DNA of 64,000 bases from Peribacillus glennii (GTDB lineage: Bacteria > Bacillota > Bacilli > Bacillales > DSM-1321). Positions within the stretch are counted from its first letter, which is position 1. Each line of letters begins with the position of its first letter. The notes under the pieces are model-generated. The model was not told where the DNA came from, did no database searches, and worked only from the letters and a program-made list of their open reading frames with translations. A program made the translations under genes and the position numbers. The DNA lies in assembly GCF_003429105.1 (NCBI RefSeq), contig NZ_QVTD01000003.1, positions 434,001-498,000 of the forward strand. Direction: 5' to 3'. Of this stretch, positions 44,204-53,222 are shown piece by piece.

Positions 44204-45028
44204 TTACTGAGCTAAAAATTCCCTTACTACCTTCACAAATTCTGCATTTTCCTCTTGGTGGGGTGAATGGCCGCTGTTTTCAAAAATGGCCAACCTTGAA
44301 CCATTAATTCCTTTGTTCAATTCCTCTGAGCTAGCTACAGGAGTGATCCAATCATGTCTTCCCACAGTGATAAGAACAGGAACTTTTATTTCATTCAATC
44401 GGCCAGTCACGTCATAATTAGGTTGATTTTCATGAAACGCGTAATTATGCGTCTGATAGTGATAAAATATCAATTCCAGGCCCTGTTTCGCCAATTTTTC
44501 GTCATATTCCACCGAGTATAACGGAAGAATGGAACCAAATACCTCTTTCATCTCTTCATTTGAGCTAGCCTGCCCTGCGAACAATCGGATAACCTTTTCT
44601 CTATCAATTGGAAGGTCACTTTCCAATGCCCTGTCAACCGATTGATTTACAGTCTTGCTGTTTGCTGCTGTATCTACTAGTATCGCACGCTTGACATTTT
44701 CCTGATAGCGCAGCAAGTATTCCAGGGTGAGAAACCCGCCGTATGAATGGCCCATGATAGTAATTTGATTAAGGTTTAAATATTGTCTAAGCGCATCTAT
44801 GTCAGCTGTCCATTGTTCATGAGTAAACGGAGGTTTTTCTTCTGAGCGCCCTGATCCGCGCATATCTATGAAAACTAGTTTATATTCTTCTCCCAAGGAT
44901 GAGAACGATACAATATCAGCTCGACAATCTCCTATTCCAGGCGCACCGTGGATAAAAAAAATGGGCTCTCCATCTTCCTTTCCATGAACTTCATAATAAA
45001 GTTTGCTTCCATTGATTTCGGTTAACAG
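44204..45028 (-). CDS. alpha/beta hydrolase with an apparent CTG start
   Basis: The 274-residue enzyme has a complete alpha/beta hydrolase core: oxyanion HGAPGIGD, nucleophile Ser95 in MGHSYGG, Asp in VGRHDWITP and His in NSGHSPHQE, like proline iminopeptidases and related esterases. The first in-frame ATG (44896) would remove the oxyanion loop and the first 44 residues. AAAGGGGG lies 8 nt before a CTG codon at 45028, and no ATG, GTG or TTG lies between. The gene is therefore either CTG-initiated or a start-codon mutant. It is monocistronic. Confidence 0.8.
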   Translation of the reverse strand: MLTEINGSKLYYEVHGKEDGEPIFFIHGAPGIGDCRADIVSFSSLGEEYKLVFIDMRGSGRSEEKPPFTHEQWTADIDALRQYLNLNQITIMGHSYGGFLTLEYLLRYQENVKRAILVDTAANSKTVNQSVDRALESDLPIDREKVIRLFAGQASSNEEMKEVFGSILPLYSVEYDEKLAKQGLELIFYHYQTHNYAFHENQPNYDVTGRLNEIKVPVLITVGRHDWITPVASSEELNKGINGSRLAIFENSGHSPHQEENAEFVKVVREFLAQ

Positions 45029-45878
45029 TTTCTTTTCCCCCTTTGAAAAAATTTTTCGCCTGTTTTTTTAAGTATTTCAGATAAGCATGCTCCTTGAAAA
45101 CTCACCAAGATATACGAAAGATAAAATTAGTCTCACAAAAGGTCGCTGTGTTTCTGCTATATTTTCCTTTGCGAAATTCAACCGTTTGATATGTCCAAAA
45201 TCTTGAATAAAATATAAACACAATATCTATATCTTCTAGTTGAACTCTGCCTAATACACCCTGCTTCCTTTTAGTAGGTTTCTTTTGGTTCTGAAACACC
45301 TCCATTTACCACCTGCTTTTTCTGCCGCTAGCAAGAGGATGTTGCCTTTACAAGTTTTGCCAACCTCCAAATTGCCACATTGTGCTTGTTAACGGTCCTT
45401 TATCATTCTCCGTTACAATACTCTGCCACCCTTAATGTTTTAATTGCAAGATTCGTGCCAAAAACGAGATCTCTTTAAAAAACTTTTTGCTTTTATTTTC
45501 CTGTTTACAATTGTCTAGGTTAATGGGCATGGATTGTCCGGACAGCTTGTGTTAGTTTCAATGCATTTTATCGCCTCTGCTTTACCAACGAAAAGCGAGT
45601 CAAAGACTTGTGCTCCTGTAGCATCCAATCTTCTGACTTTTTACTAATAATTCTGACCAAGGATCAATTGGTAACAGAAAAGTACGCCACACTGTGAAAT
45701 CTTAAAACGTCCTTTTTCATGTATCATACTGAAAAATATTTTTATCTTTCCTTATCACATAGGGTACTGGATTGGTAAGCGGCTGTTGGCAGGGCAATAA
45801 GTGTTTTCTTGGGTTTTGTTGTCTGAGTGTTATCACATGATACGAGGACCTGCGCCCTTACTTCCGGATAGTCAGTTT
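45029..45878. other. gene-poor region
   Basis: About 850 bp without a supported gene. A leftward frame of 67 codons at 45102-45305 has a poorly spaced ribosome site and no familiar content. A leftward Cys-rich frame near 45530-45640 has no start codon of quality. The region adjoins a decayed oxygenase gene and may itself be decayed. Confidence 0.35.
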
Positions 45879-46560
<682 letters not shown>

Positions 46561-46604
46561 TATATATAGCAATCTATTTGCATAGTATTTAAACCTATAC
46601 AAAA

Positions 46605-46633
46605 AAGACACACCTACTTACGTAAGCGTGTCC
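46605..46633 (-). terminator. terminator of the DsbA/FrnE-family gene
   Basis: Leftward strand: GGACACGCTTAC pairs imperfectly with GTAAGTAGGTGTGTC (46607-46633), followed by TTTTTT. Confidence 0.65.
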
Positions 46634-46709
46634 TTTTGTCCATAATCTAGTTCATTACCTCAGGCTGTGCAACAAAAACTTTTCCTTATTGAGATTTTGC
46701 TGAGCCATA

Positions 46710-47405
46710 CTACTTTTCAGGGATTTCACACCCATCGTCATCACATGTTGCCCCTTCTTTGTTTAGGAAGGTGATTTCATCCTCTGCGATGATTTTTTTC
46801 AATGCCTGGACAAACACCTCAGTTGGCTGGGCACCAGTGAGGGCGTATTTTTTATTTATCAGGAAGAATGGGACGCCAGTAATTCCATACTGTTGTGCGG
46901 TTTGCAGATCGGCACGAACCGCGTCAGCCATCTCATCGCTTGCAAGCATTTTTGCTACACCTTCCCGGTCCAACCCTACTTCAGCTGCCAGCTCCGTTAA
47001 TGTTTCATGATCTCCGATATGCTTGGATTCGGTAAAATAGGCACGTAAAATCCGTTCGGTCATCTCTTTCATCAAACCCTGTGTTTTTGCATACATCGTC
47101 AAACGGTGCGCATCAAAGGTGTTCGTTAAAATCAGGGTATCCATTTGATAATCCAATCCAACGTCCTTTGCCATTTGCACCATGTTCCCCGTATTTGCTT
47201 TTGCTTGAGCTATGCTCATGCCATATTTCTTGGCTAACAGTTCATACATGTTTTCTTTTATATCACGTTCCATTGTCGGATCCAACTCAAAGCTTCGATA
47301 AGTCACTTCAATTGGATGGTCAATCTGTTTAATGGCGTCATCCAGACGCCTTTTGCCAATATAGCAGAATGGTCAAGCGAAGTCTGTCCACATTTCAATA
47401 TGCAC
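46710..47405 (-). CDS. DsbA/FrnE-family thiol oxidoreductase with in-frame TGA at the active site
   Basis: Read from GTG 47405 (behind GGAGGG), the frame is full-length (231 codons) and family-like: MHIEMWTDFA, then TGA (47373-47375), then PFCYIGKRRLDD, followed by VTYRSFELDP and the conserved AQQYGITGVPFFLINKKYALTGAQP. TGA replaces the first Cys of the family CPFC site. A perfect 6-bp hairpin with loop TGGAT (47334-47350) begins 22 nt after the TGA, its loop 28 nt after. This is either a selenocysteine (UxxC) protein or a nonsense-mutated gene; restart at GTG 47306 would lack the active site. Confidence 0.75.
47334..47350 (-). promoter_or_regulatory. SECIS-like hairpin after the active-site TGA
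   Basis: GGCGTC-TGGAT-GACGCC on the coding strand: a 6-bp perfect stem with G at the second loop position, apical loop starting 28 nt after the TGA. These features agree with the bacterial SECIS model as I recall it. Chance pairing in coding sequence cannot be excluded. Confidence 0.35.
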
Positions 47406-47836
47406 ATTTATCCCTCCGATTCTTTAATCACCTTTAGTATAGGGGTTAAGCATACATTTTACACTCAATTTGCTTGTACCGCGACTCAACGAATTTGAAG
47501 GCTGTTAGACGGCAGGATCGCTGAATGAACAAGACCATATAAAAGGTTAGCTTGTGGGATTAAAAATAAAAAAACATAACTCCCTTTTAGTTGATTGGCG
47601 ATTATGTTTTTATTAAATGCGTGATAGATTTTAAACTTACCTTTTTATGTTTGCAGCTCTTCTGCGTCTTGGTTCCAATTAAACCGACTGCTCCTGTGCC
47701 GCATCCGATACATTTTCTGTTCCGGATGATGATTGTTCTGCTATGGCGTTAATTGATTCGATGCATTTGACTACTTGTCAACAGACGTTTGTCCTCAGCA
47801 GAATAAGATAAATCAAGTAAATTTCAACAGCCAGCT
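47406..47836. other. intergenic region with chemoreceptor remnant
   Basis: Contains a possible hairpin near 47571-47610 (AAAACATAA with TTATGTTTT) and the chemoreceptor fragment at 47679-47778. No intact gene. Confidence 0.4.
47679..47778 (-). pseudogene. fragment of a methyl-accepting chemotaxis protein
   Basis: A leftward open stretch of 33 codons reads KCIESINAIAEQSSSGTENV followed by SDAAQEQSV and a stop. This is the IAEQSSxGTENVxxAAxEQ block near the C-terminal end of Bacillus chemoreceptor signalling domains. The rest of the receptor is absent. Confidence 0.7.
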
Positions 47837-49477
47837 TTATGAAGCAAAATCAACATTTTTTTTATAAATATGAACCCGGTTCTTTCCTGTACGTTTCACA
47901 TTATATAAAGCCTGGTCGGCCAGTTTAATAACATCACTTACGGAGTTGCTTCTCCGGGCGTTCCAGACTGCCCCGCCAACACTGCATCCGACATGAATGA
48001 TTTCACCATCAATATTAAACGGCTTATTCATCATGGAAATAATTCGTTCGCCTATTATTTCCCCATTTTTTACAGGATCGGTTATTGAAGTCAGGACGAT
48101 CACGAATTCATCTCCGCCAATTCTTGAAACTAACTCATCACTGCGCACATTTTCTTTTAAAAGTGCAGCTGCTTTCTTAAGAAGTTTATCGCCCGCATCA
48201 TGCCCTAATGTATCATTTACAGATTTAAAGCCATCCAAATCTAAATATAATAGCGTTAAAGTTTCATATTTTCGGGTTGCCTTTTCCAGGTAAATATCAA
48301 GGGCATTTCGGTTCGGGAGGCCTGTCAACTGATCATGGCGGGCCACATTCTCCATTTTTTCCAAAGCTGTCTCTGTCTTCGTCAAATTCGCAATAAGATC
48401 CCTTAATGAATTTGACAGAATTTCTATCTCGCTAATTCCTTTATATGGTGGAATTTCGACTGTATCCCCTTCACTCAGGCGATCAGCTACCCGGGTAATT
48501 CTTTTCAAAGGTTGTGTAATTTGTCCGGCAATTAACCATCCACCCAAAGCAAAAAGAACGACCAGGATCAATCCTGTAATAATAAAGAAACGTTGTAATT
48601 GTTCTTTGACTGGCGCATAAGCAATATCTACAGGCTGCCGTACTAATACGGTCCAGCCTAGTCCTTGATAATCTTTATAGCCGTCCGTCACTACATATCC
48701 TGTCAGGTATTGTTTCCCATCTTCCCATCTTTCAACGGTCCAACCCTTTTTTTCGGCTCTCGCTAACTCGATACTTTTAACATCCAAAGACTTCCCTAAC
48801 ATCTTTTTAGGTCCAAGGATCACATCATTCTTTTTTTCACTTATAATAAAAAATTCAATGCCTTTTCGATTATGTAATGTTTGATCCATGGATTCTTCCA
48901 CTTCTTTCATCCATTTCCAGCTCAAATGGGTAGCCAGCACCCCAATTAACTGATCATCAAAGCCATACACAGGTGTGCTTATATCAACAAACTTCATTTC
49001 TTCACCCGTTGGATTAGGCAATAAATCGGCAAGAAGCACCGCCTCATGCACATCTCCGATAAATGTCCCATCCAACGCTTCTGCATAAACCGGCCGGGCA
49101 GAAATATCTGCGCCTCTAAGAATGCCATCTGTTGAAGCAAGTACGGTACCGTCTTTATTTGTAAAACCAACCCATGAAAAGGACGGAAAATTATCTTTTA
49201 ATTGATTAAAATAATTTTCGATGCTGCTATAATCATGTGATTCCCTTAATTCCTTCAAATTGCTAATGAGAGATACCTCTCCATACCGGGACCACATATA
49301 TTGATCCAGGTTTTCTCCCATTCCATACGCAGCTTCCCCAAGGGAATTGCCGATTTCAGACTCAACCTCTTTAACAGAGCGCTGCCCTATAATTATGCTT
49401 AATGATAAAATTAAAATAACCACAATCAATCCAAAAACTATGGATAGTCGTGTCCGAAGACTGCTCGTAACCCCCAT
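47837..49477 (-). CDS. membrane diguanylate cyclase (Cache-HAMP-GGDEF)
   Basis: The 546-residue protein has an N-terminal membrane helix (VFGLIVVILILSLSIIIG), an extracellular Cache-type sensor (about 40-280), a second helix, a HAMP domain and a GGDEF domain with intact RIGGDEFVIVL. The inhibitory I-site reads RSDE rather than RxxD, so product inhibition may be weakened. It should make c-di-GMP from GTP at the membrane in response to an outside ligand. The ATG at 49477 is 8 nt after GGAG; a GTG at 49486 is too close. A c-di-GMP riboswitch lies 12 kb away. Confidence 0.92.
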   Translation of the reverse strand: MGVTSSLRTRLSIVFGLIVVILILSLSIIIGQRSVKEVESEIGNSLGEAAYGMGENLDQYMWSRYGEVSLISNLKELRESHDYSSIENYFNQLKDNFPSFSWVGFTNKDGTVLASTDGILRGADISARPVYAEALDGTFIGDVHEAVLLADLLPNPTGEEMKFVDISTPVYGFDDQLIGVLATHLSWKWMKEVEESMDQTLHNRKGIEFFIISEKKNDVILGPKKMLGKSLDVKSIELARAEKKGWTVERWEDGKQYLTGYVVTDGYKDYQGLGWTVLVRQPVDIAYAPVKEQLQRFFIITGLILVVLFALGGWLIAGQITQPLKRITRVADRLSEGDTVEIPPYKGISEIEILSNSLRDLIANLTKTETALEKMENVARHDQLTGLPNRNALDIYLEKATRKYETLTLLYLDLDGFKSVNDTLGHDAGDKLLKKAAALLKENVRSDELVSRIGGDEFVIVLTSITDPVKNGEIIGERIISMMNKPFNIDGEIIHVGCSVGGAVWNARRSNSVSDVIKLADQALYNVKRTGKNRVHIYKKNVDFAS

Positions 49478-49687
49478 AAACCCCACTCCATACGAAATAC
49501 ATTAAAAAAATATAAAAAATCCCCTTTAAAGAGATTTACCTTTTCTACTATATATATCGGATAGTATCCCGACATTTTTATGACCGCATTTGACTTCCTT
49601 CCTCTGCAAGACTAATCGACCACTTTGGATGCAGGAAGTGAAATATCCCGATTTATATATAATGTGCTTGCGAAATGCTGCACCACA

Positions 49688-49714
49688 AGAAAGCTGCCGA
49701 AATGGCAGCTTTCT
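49688..49714 (-). terminator. terminator of the GNAT gene
   Basis: AGAAAGCTGCC (49688-49698) is perfectly inverted at 49704-49714 with a GAAAT loop. Confidence 0.8.
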
Positions 49715-49722
49715 AGGAATGA

Positions 49723-50166
49723 CTAAAAGTATTTAATATAATTTTCATACTCATTATCCAAGTGCATTCCCATTCCCTCATACAGTGCTTTTGCAGTATG
49801 ATTATCAGGTGCTGTCTGTAATGTAACATACCTGCCTTTCATTTCTTCACAAAACTGATAAACACGCTCAACAAGTGACCTGCCTACTCCTTTTTTTCTC
49901 CCAGCCGGAACAACAAATAAATCATTAAGTATATAGGCCCGCTGCATTCCCACAGATGAAAAAACGGGGTAAACCTGTACAAAACCCACAGGCTGTTTAT
50001 CACTCTCATAAGCGATAAAAATCACGGACTCTTTATTTGTTATTCTCTCTTGAATAAATTTTCTTGCTCCCAATTCATCGTTTGGTTGACCGTAAAATAC
50101 ACGATATGCATTAAACAATGGAACGATACCTTCTAGTGCTTCAATATCCGCTTGAATAATTTCCAT
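49723..50166 (-). CDS. GNAT-family N-acetyltransferase
   Basis: The 147-residue protein has the GNAT fold: ILNDLFVVPAGRKKGVGRSLVERV is motif A with the acetyl-CoA pyrophosphate loop RKKGVG, and LQTAPDNHTAKALYEGMGM is motif B. It acetylates an unknown amine in the cytosol. ATG 50166 is 7 nt after AAAGGGG; the ATG 6 bp upstream is too close. Single gene with its own terminator. Confidence 0.88.
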   Translation of the reverse strand: MEIIQADIEALEGIVPLFNAYRVFYGQPNDELGARKFIQERITNKESVIFIAYESDKQPVGFVQVYPVFSSVGMQRAYILNDLFVVPAGRKKGVGRSLVERVYQFCEEMKGRYVTLQTAPDNHTAKALYEGMGMHLDNEYENYIKYF

Positions 50167-50372
50167 AACCATTCCCCTTTTGAACTGTATTGTCAGTTCA
50201 AGTTATTTATCATTCTGAATTTTTCTACTACATTATTACCTATAACTGACAATATTGATAGGGACAGATTTGAACTTTTTGACCAAGCCAGATTTTTAGA
50301 TTTTTTCAGTAATCTGGTAAATGAATGAAATAAGGTAATACAGAAAGAAAGGGTAATCACTTCAAAAGCAAA

Positions 50373-50773
50373 ATGAACCATTTGTGTAAGAACCAAAGAA
50401 CTGTGCTGTATTGTATTCTTACAATGACATAAAAGTTTATATTGAAGAGGTTGTGCGTTTTATACAAGACGGTATTCTGGCGGGTGATTACGTTATTCTA
50501 ATTGAAATTGACCGCGTTTTTCCCAATTATACAAATCGAACTGCGCAAGGGTTAACAAAAGAACAAATGAGTTTTGTTCACCGTGTAAACTACTTCAATT
50601 TCTATTATTCAAGTGGCAGCTATCACCATCCTTCAATCACTGATTCCTTTAATAAAACGGTACAGCCATACGTCGAAACTTTTGTTCCAATAACTTCTCC
50701 GTACTTGAATAACAAAAAGGCTTTCACTTCCATATTAATTGATGTACCCAATTTACTTATTCTTTTTAAGTAA
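50373..50773 (+). pseudogene. MEDS-domain gene broken by a 5-bp duplication
   Basis: From ATG 50373 the frame reads NHLCKNQRTVLY, then a tandem TGTAT-TGTAT (50407-50416) shifts the frame. After the shift it continues YSYNDIKVYIEEVVRFIQDGILAGDYVILIE and VHRVNYFNFYYSSGSYHHPSITDSF, the pattern of MEDS sensory-domain proteins of bacilli. Deleting one TGTAT restores VLYSYND. The 3' end runs into the converging GNAT gene and is also truncated. Confidence 0.72.
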
Positions 50774-51286
50774 GGAATAGACATAGGTATCGTGTGCTAC
50801 ACCATTTTGATACATATATTCCTTTAAAATTCCCTCTTTTTGAAAACCAATTTTAGTTAGTAAATTTTTAGATGCTTCATTGTCAATGAATACAACAGCA
50901 CCTATCCGAGATAAATCCATAACATCAAAACCAAATGAAAGCACTTTGGATATTGCTTCTGCAGCATATCCTTTCCTCCACTGGTCTGGATGAATTTCAT
51001 AACCTACTTCTGCTCTTTTATGTTTAGCAAACCAAGAATTAAAGCCAATTGTTCCAACTATACCTTTGATCCCTTTTCTTTCAATCCCCCAACGTATGCC
51101 TCTTTTTTCATTGTAATTTCTCGAAAAAAATTCAACGAATTTCTCCGCTTGTTCTATATTCTTAATTGTTTCCTGTCCATAATAACGAGTTACATTTTCA
51201 TTAGAAAAACATGCAAAAATACCTTTTGCATCATCTTTAGTGATTTCTCTTAGTATGAGTCTTTCTGTCTCTAATATTGGAAACAT
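50753..51286 (-). CDS. RimJ/RimL-type N-acetyltransferase
   Basis: The 177-residue protein begins FPILETERLILREITKDDAKGIFACFSN, the standard RimJ-type opening, and has motif A VGYEIHPDQWRKGYAAEAISKVL and motif B VVFIDNEASKNLLTKIGFQKEG. It should acetylate an amino group of a protein or small molecule. Its 3' end overlaps the converging MEDS remnant by 21 bp. Its length is normal, unlike the broken relative at 1477-1728. Confidence 0.9.
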   Translation of the reverse strand: MFPILETERLILREITKDDAKGIFACFSNENVTRYYGQETIKNIEQAEKFVEFFSRNYNEKRGIRWGIERKGIKGIVGTIGFNSWFAKHKRAEVGYEIHPDQWRKGYAAEAISKVLSFGFDVMDLSRIGAVVFIDNEASKNLLTKIGFQKEGILKEYMYQNGVAHDTYVYSLLKKNK

Positions 51287-51755
51287 TTAATCTCTCCCAC
51301 TTTTTTAATATTACCTATTCTTTATGATTCTTTAGTAAACAAGAAGCGACACAAAACTCTTATTGGTACTAAATAGAGGACTGATATATACTAGTCCCTT
51401 AAAAAAATTCAAACAACATAAGCGGGCAGGGTATTCTAGAAGGAAACCACCAAATAAACAGCTGCAATGTGCAATCCTTGTACCAATTTTCAATTCAAAT
51501 TTTGATCATTTTAGATTCCCACGACTATAAGGGCAGCGCAAGGGATCAAACTAGTATTGCTCCTAGTGAAAGTTGGAATCACCCGCAAAAAAGGCATCGA
51601 CTTCTTTATGAAATATACAATCACCAGATGTAATAAAACCTGTCATGGATTCTTACACCAAAAAATGTTATAATAATAGAGAAAAAATTATTTCTTTGGG
51701 TATTTCCCACTTTTCTTAGTCCGATCCCTCCGTAATTGGAAAGGAGACTAAACAA
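51287..51755. other. intergenic region between divergent genes
   Basis: About 470 bp with no supported gene. A TATAAT (near 51670) upstream of the next gene may be its -10, but no good -35 accompanies it. Confidence 0.35.
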
Positions 51756-52031
51756 ATGTCCGTAGACCAAATGTCCATAGACCAATTAGAAAAGCTCTTA
51801 GAGGAACTATTTTACTTCAAAGATGTGGAAATTACACATACATTTTCAGAAAATCAAAAACCTATAATCTCAGTTATTTATAAAACCCAGCATAATGAAA
51901 TCGAAATAACGCCAACCTTCCAGGTCACCTATATCGAGAGCCAAAAAACTGAAATGTACATTGATGTAAAATCCGCTGCCAATGCCATAGATAAAGCCTT
52001 AAATAATAAACTAGAAACATCCACTAATTAA
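51756..52031 (+). CDS. small hypothetical protein with duplicated start
   Basis: The 91-residue cytosolic protein begins MSVDQMSIDQLEKLLEELFY and is acidic and probably alpha-beta. A 15-bp tandem duplication (51756-51770 and 51771-51785, one mismatch) creates two in-frame start codons, MSVDQ and MSIDQ. AAAGGAG lies 8-9 nt before the first ATG. No family recognised. The terminator begins within the last codons. Confidence 0.65.
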   Translation: MSVDQMSIDQLEKLLEELFYFKDVEITHTFSENQKPIISVIYKTQHNEIEITPTFQVTYIESQKTEMYIDVKSAANAIDKALNNKLETSTN

Positions 52032-52046
52032 TTTAGTGGTTTTTTA
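52021..52046 (+). terminator. terminator overlapping the stop codon
   Basis: CCACTAA (52021-52027) is inverted at 52033-52039, followed by TTTTTTATT. The stop codon lies in the loop. Confidence 0.8.
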
Positions 52047-52159
52047 TTGTCACTAAAGGATTAAACTACGTCTCAATATCTTAATGAAATAAAGGGATAT
52101 GCCTTCACTTATTACATGATGCTGCCACGTTAATAAAAATAAACGCTTTAATCTTCAGT

Positions 52160-52837
52160 TCAAGAACCTGTTCTTCGAGTATTATTCATTTCTGGTAATA
52201 TTGTTTTTAATTCAATTAAGTCATCTATTACTATATCCGCCTGAGCAAGTTCATCTTCTTGTGAGAAATCAAAATTACATCCAATTGAAACTAAACCATT
52301 ATCTTTAGCGGCTTTAATATCAGAAAGGCGGTCTCCAACTACAGCTGCATGTTTAATATTATATTTTTGAATGATAATTTTAATTAAATCTGATTTATTC
52401 ATCGATTGTATTTGTTGGATACTAAATGTTTCAGTAACCCAAGCTTCTAAATGATAATGACTTACAATTGCATTTAGATATTCCGACAAACCATTACTTG
52501 CTATGTATATTGAACAATTATTTGCTTTTATAAAGTTAAACACTTCCTGTACATTGGGATATAACGCCCCTTTTCCTTTACTGATATTATCAAGCAAGCT
52601 TGCCAGAAAAAAGGCATCAGTTTGTTTTCTTACCTCATATGAATCATTTGGCATTAAAATTTCCCATACTCTAGGTAAAGGAACGCCCATTATCTTACGG
52701 TATTTCTCAATAGGAGTTGGCCCATTCCATTCATTTAGTGACCTTAAATTATTAAAAGCCTCATCCAGTGACAATTCTAAAATTTTATCTGTTTGAAATA
52801 GTGTACCATCCATATCAAAGATCAGTGACTGCAGCAT
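52160..52837 (-). CDS. HAD-superfamily hydrolase
   Basis: The 225-residue protein has HAD motif I LIFDMDGTLFQTD, motif II YIASNGLS, a motif III lysine in MNKSDLIKIIIQ and motif IV VVGDRLSDIKAAKDNG, as in phosphoglycolate-phosphatase-like enzymes with an alpha-helical cap. It should hydrolyse a small phosphate ester. ATG 52837 is 8 nt after GGGAGAG; the ATG at 52852 overlaps that site. Single gene, substrate unknown. Confidence 0.9.
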   Translation of the reverse strand: MLQSLIFDMDGTLFQTDKILELSLDEAFNNLRSLNEWNGPTPIEKYRKIMGVPLPRVWEILMPNDSYEVRKQTDAFFLASLLDNISKGKGALYPNVQEVFNFIKANNCSIYIASNGLSEYLNAIVSHYHLEAWVTETFSIQQIQSMNKSDLIKIIIQKYNIKHAAVVGDRLSDIKAAKDNGLVSIGCNFDFSQEDELAQADIVIDDLIELKTILPEMNNTRRTGS

Positions 52838-53161
52838 TTTTTTCTCTCCCATATTTACGAATGACTGTTTTTCTTTTTACAGCTTATCATAATGACATAT
52901 TTATCTAAACTAATCCTTTAGTTCAAAAAGATGAGCCGCCAAATGACAGCTCCGGAGCTATATAGAAAGGTTAGCCATTGTTATTACCTCTTCGAAAGTT
53001 CTGTTACGCTCATTTTCCTTTTAGCCAACATCACATCACTATTGATTATAATTGCCATGTTATTCACCTGAGACCGTTAAATCATTTTCTGATTTTATAT
53101 CTATGGCATCTTTTACATAATTAATCATTTCGCAAACTGAAAATAAAATTTCTTGTAAACG
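52838..53161. other. intergenic region between divergent genes
   Basis: No gene seen; leads into the sigma-B promoter of the next gene. Confidence 0.35.
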
Positions 53162-53187
53162 GTTTAGTATTTACAAATCTAGGGTAT
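53162..53187 (+). promoter_or_regulatory. sigma-B promoter of an RsbR paralogue
   Basis: GTTTAG (53162-53167), a 14-nt spacer and GGGTAT (53182-53187) match the general-stress consensus GTTTAA-N12-15-GGGWAW with one mismatch. The start codon is 35 nt beyond the -10. Confidence 0.75.
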
Positions 53188-53222
53188 TAAAATATGTGAT
53201 TAACTAAAAAGGGGAGTAACTG

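Noticed and set aside
45102..45305. Leftward 67-codon frame
   Set aside because: AGGTGG before the start is only 4 nt away and the product has no recognisable content; it lies in a decay-rich gap.
45528..45640. Leftward 36-codon frame ending CIETNTSCPDNPCPLT, considered as a secreted peptide
   Set aside because: No good start codon or ribosome site and no leader or export feature.
46710..47306. A shorter intact thiol oxidoreductase gene starting at GTG 47306
   Set aside because: It would lack the first strand and the CxxC site; homology clearly continues upstream through the TGA.
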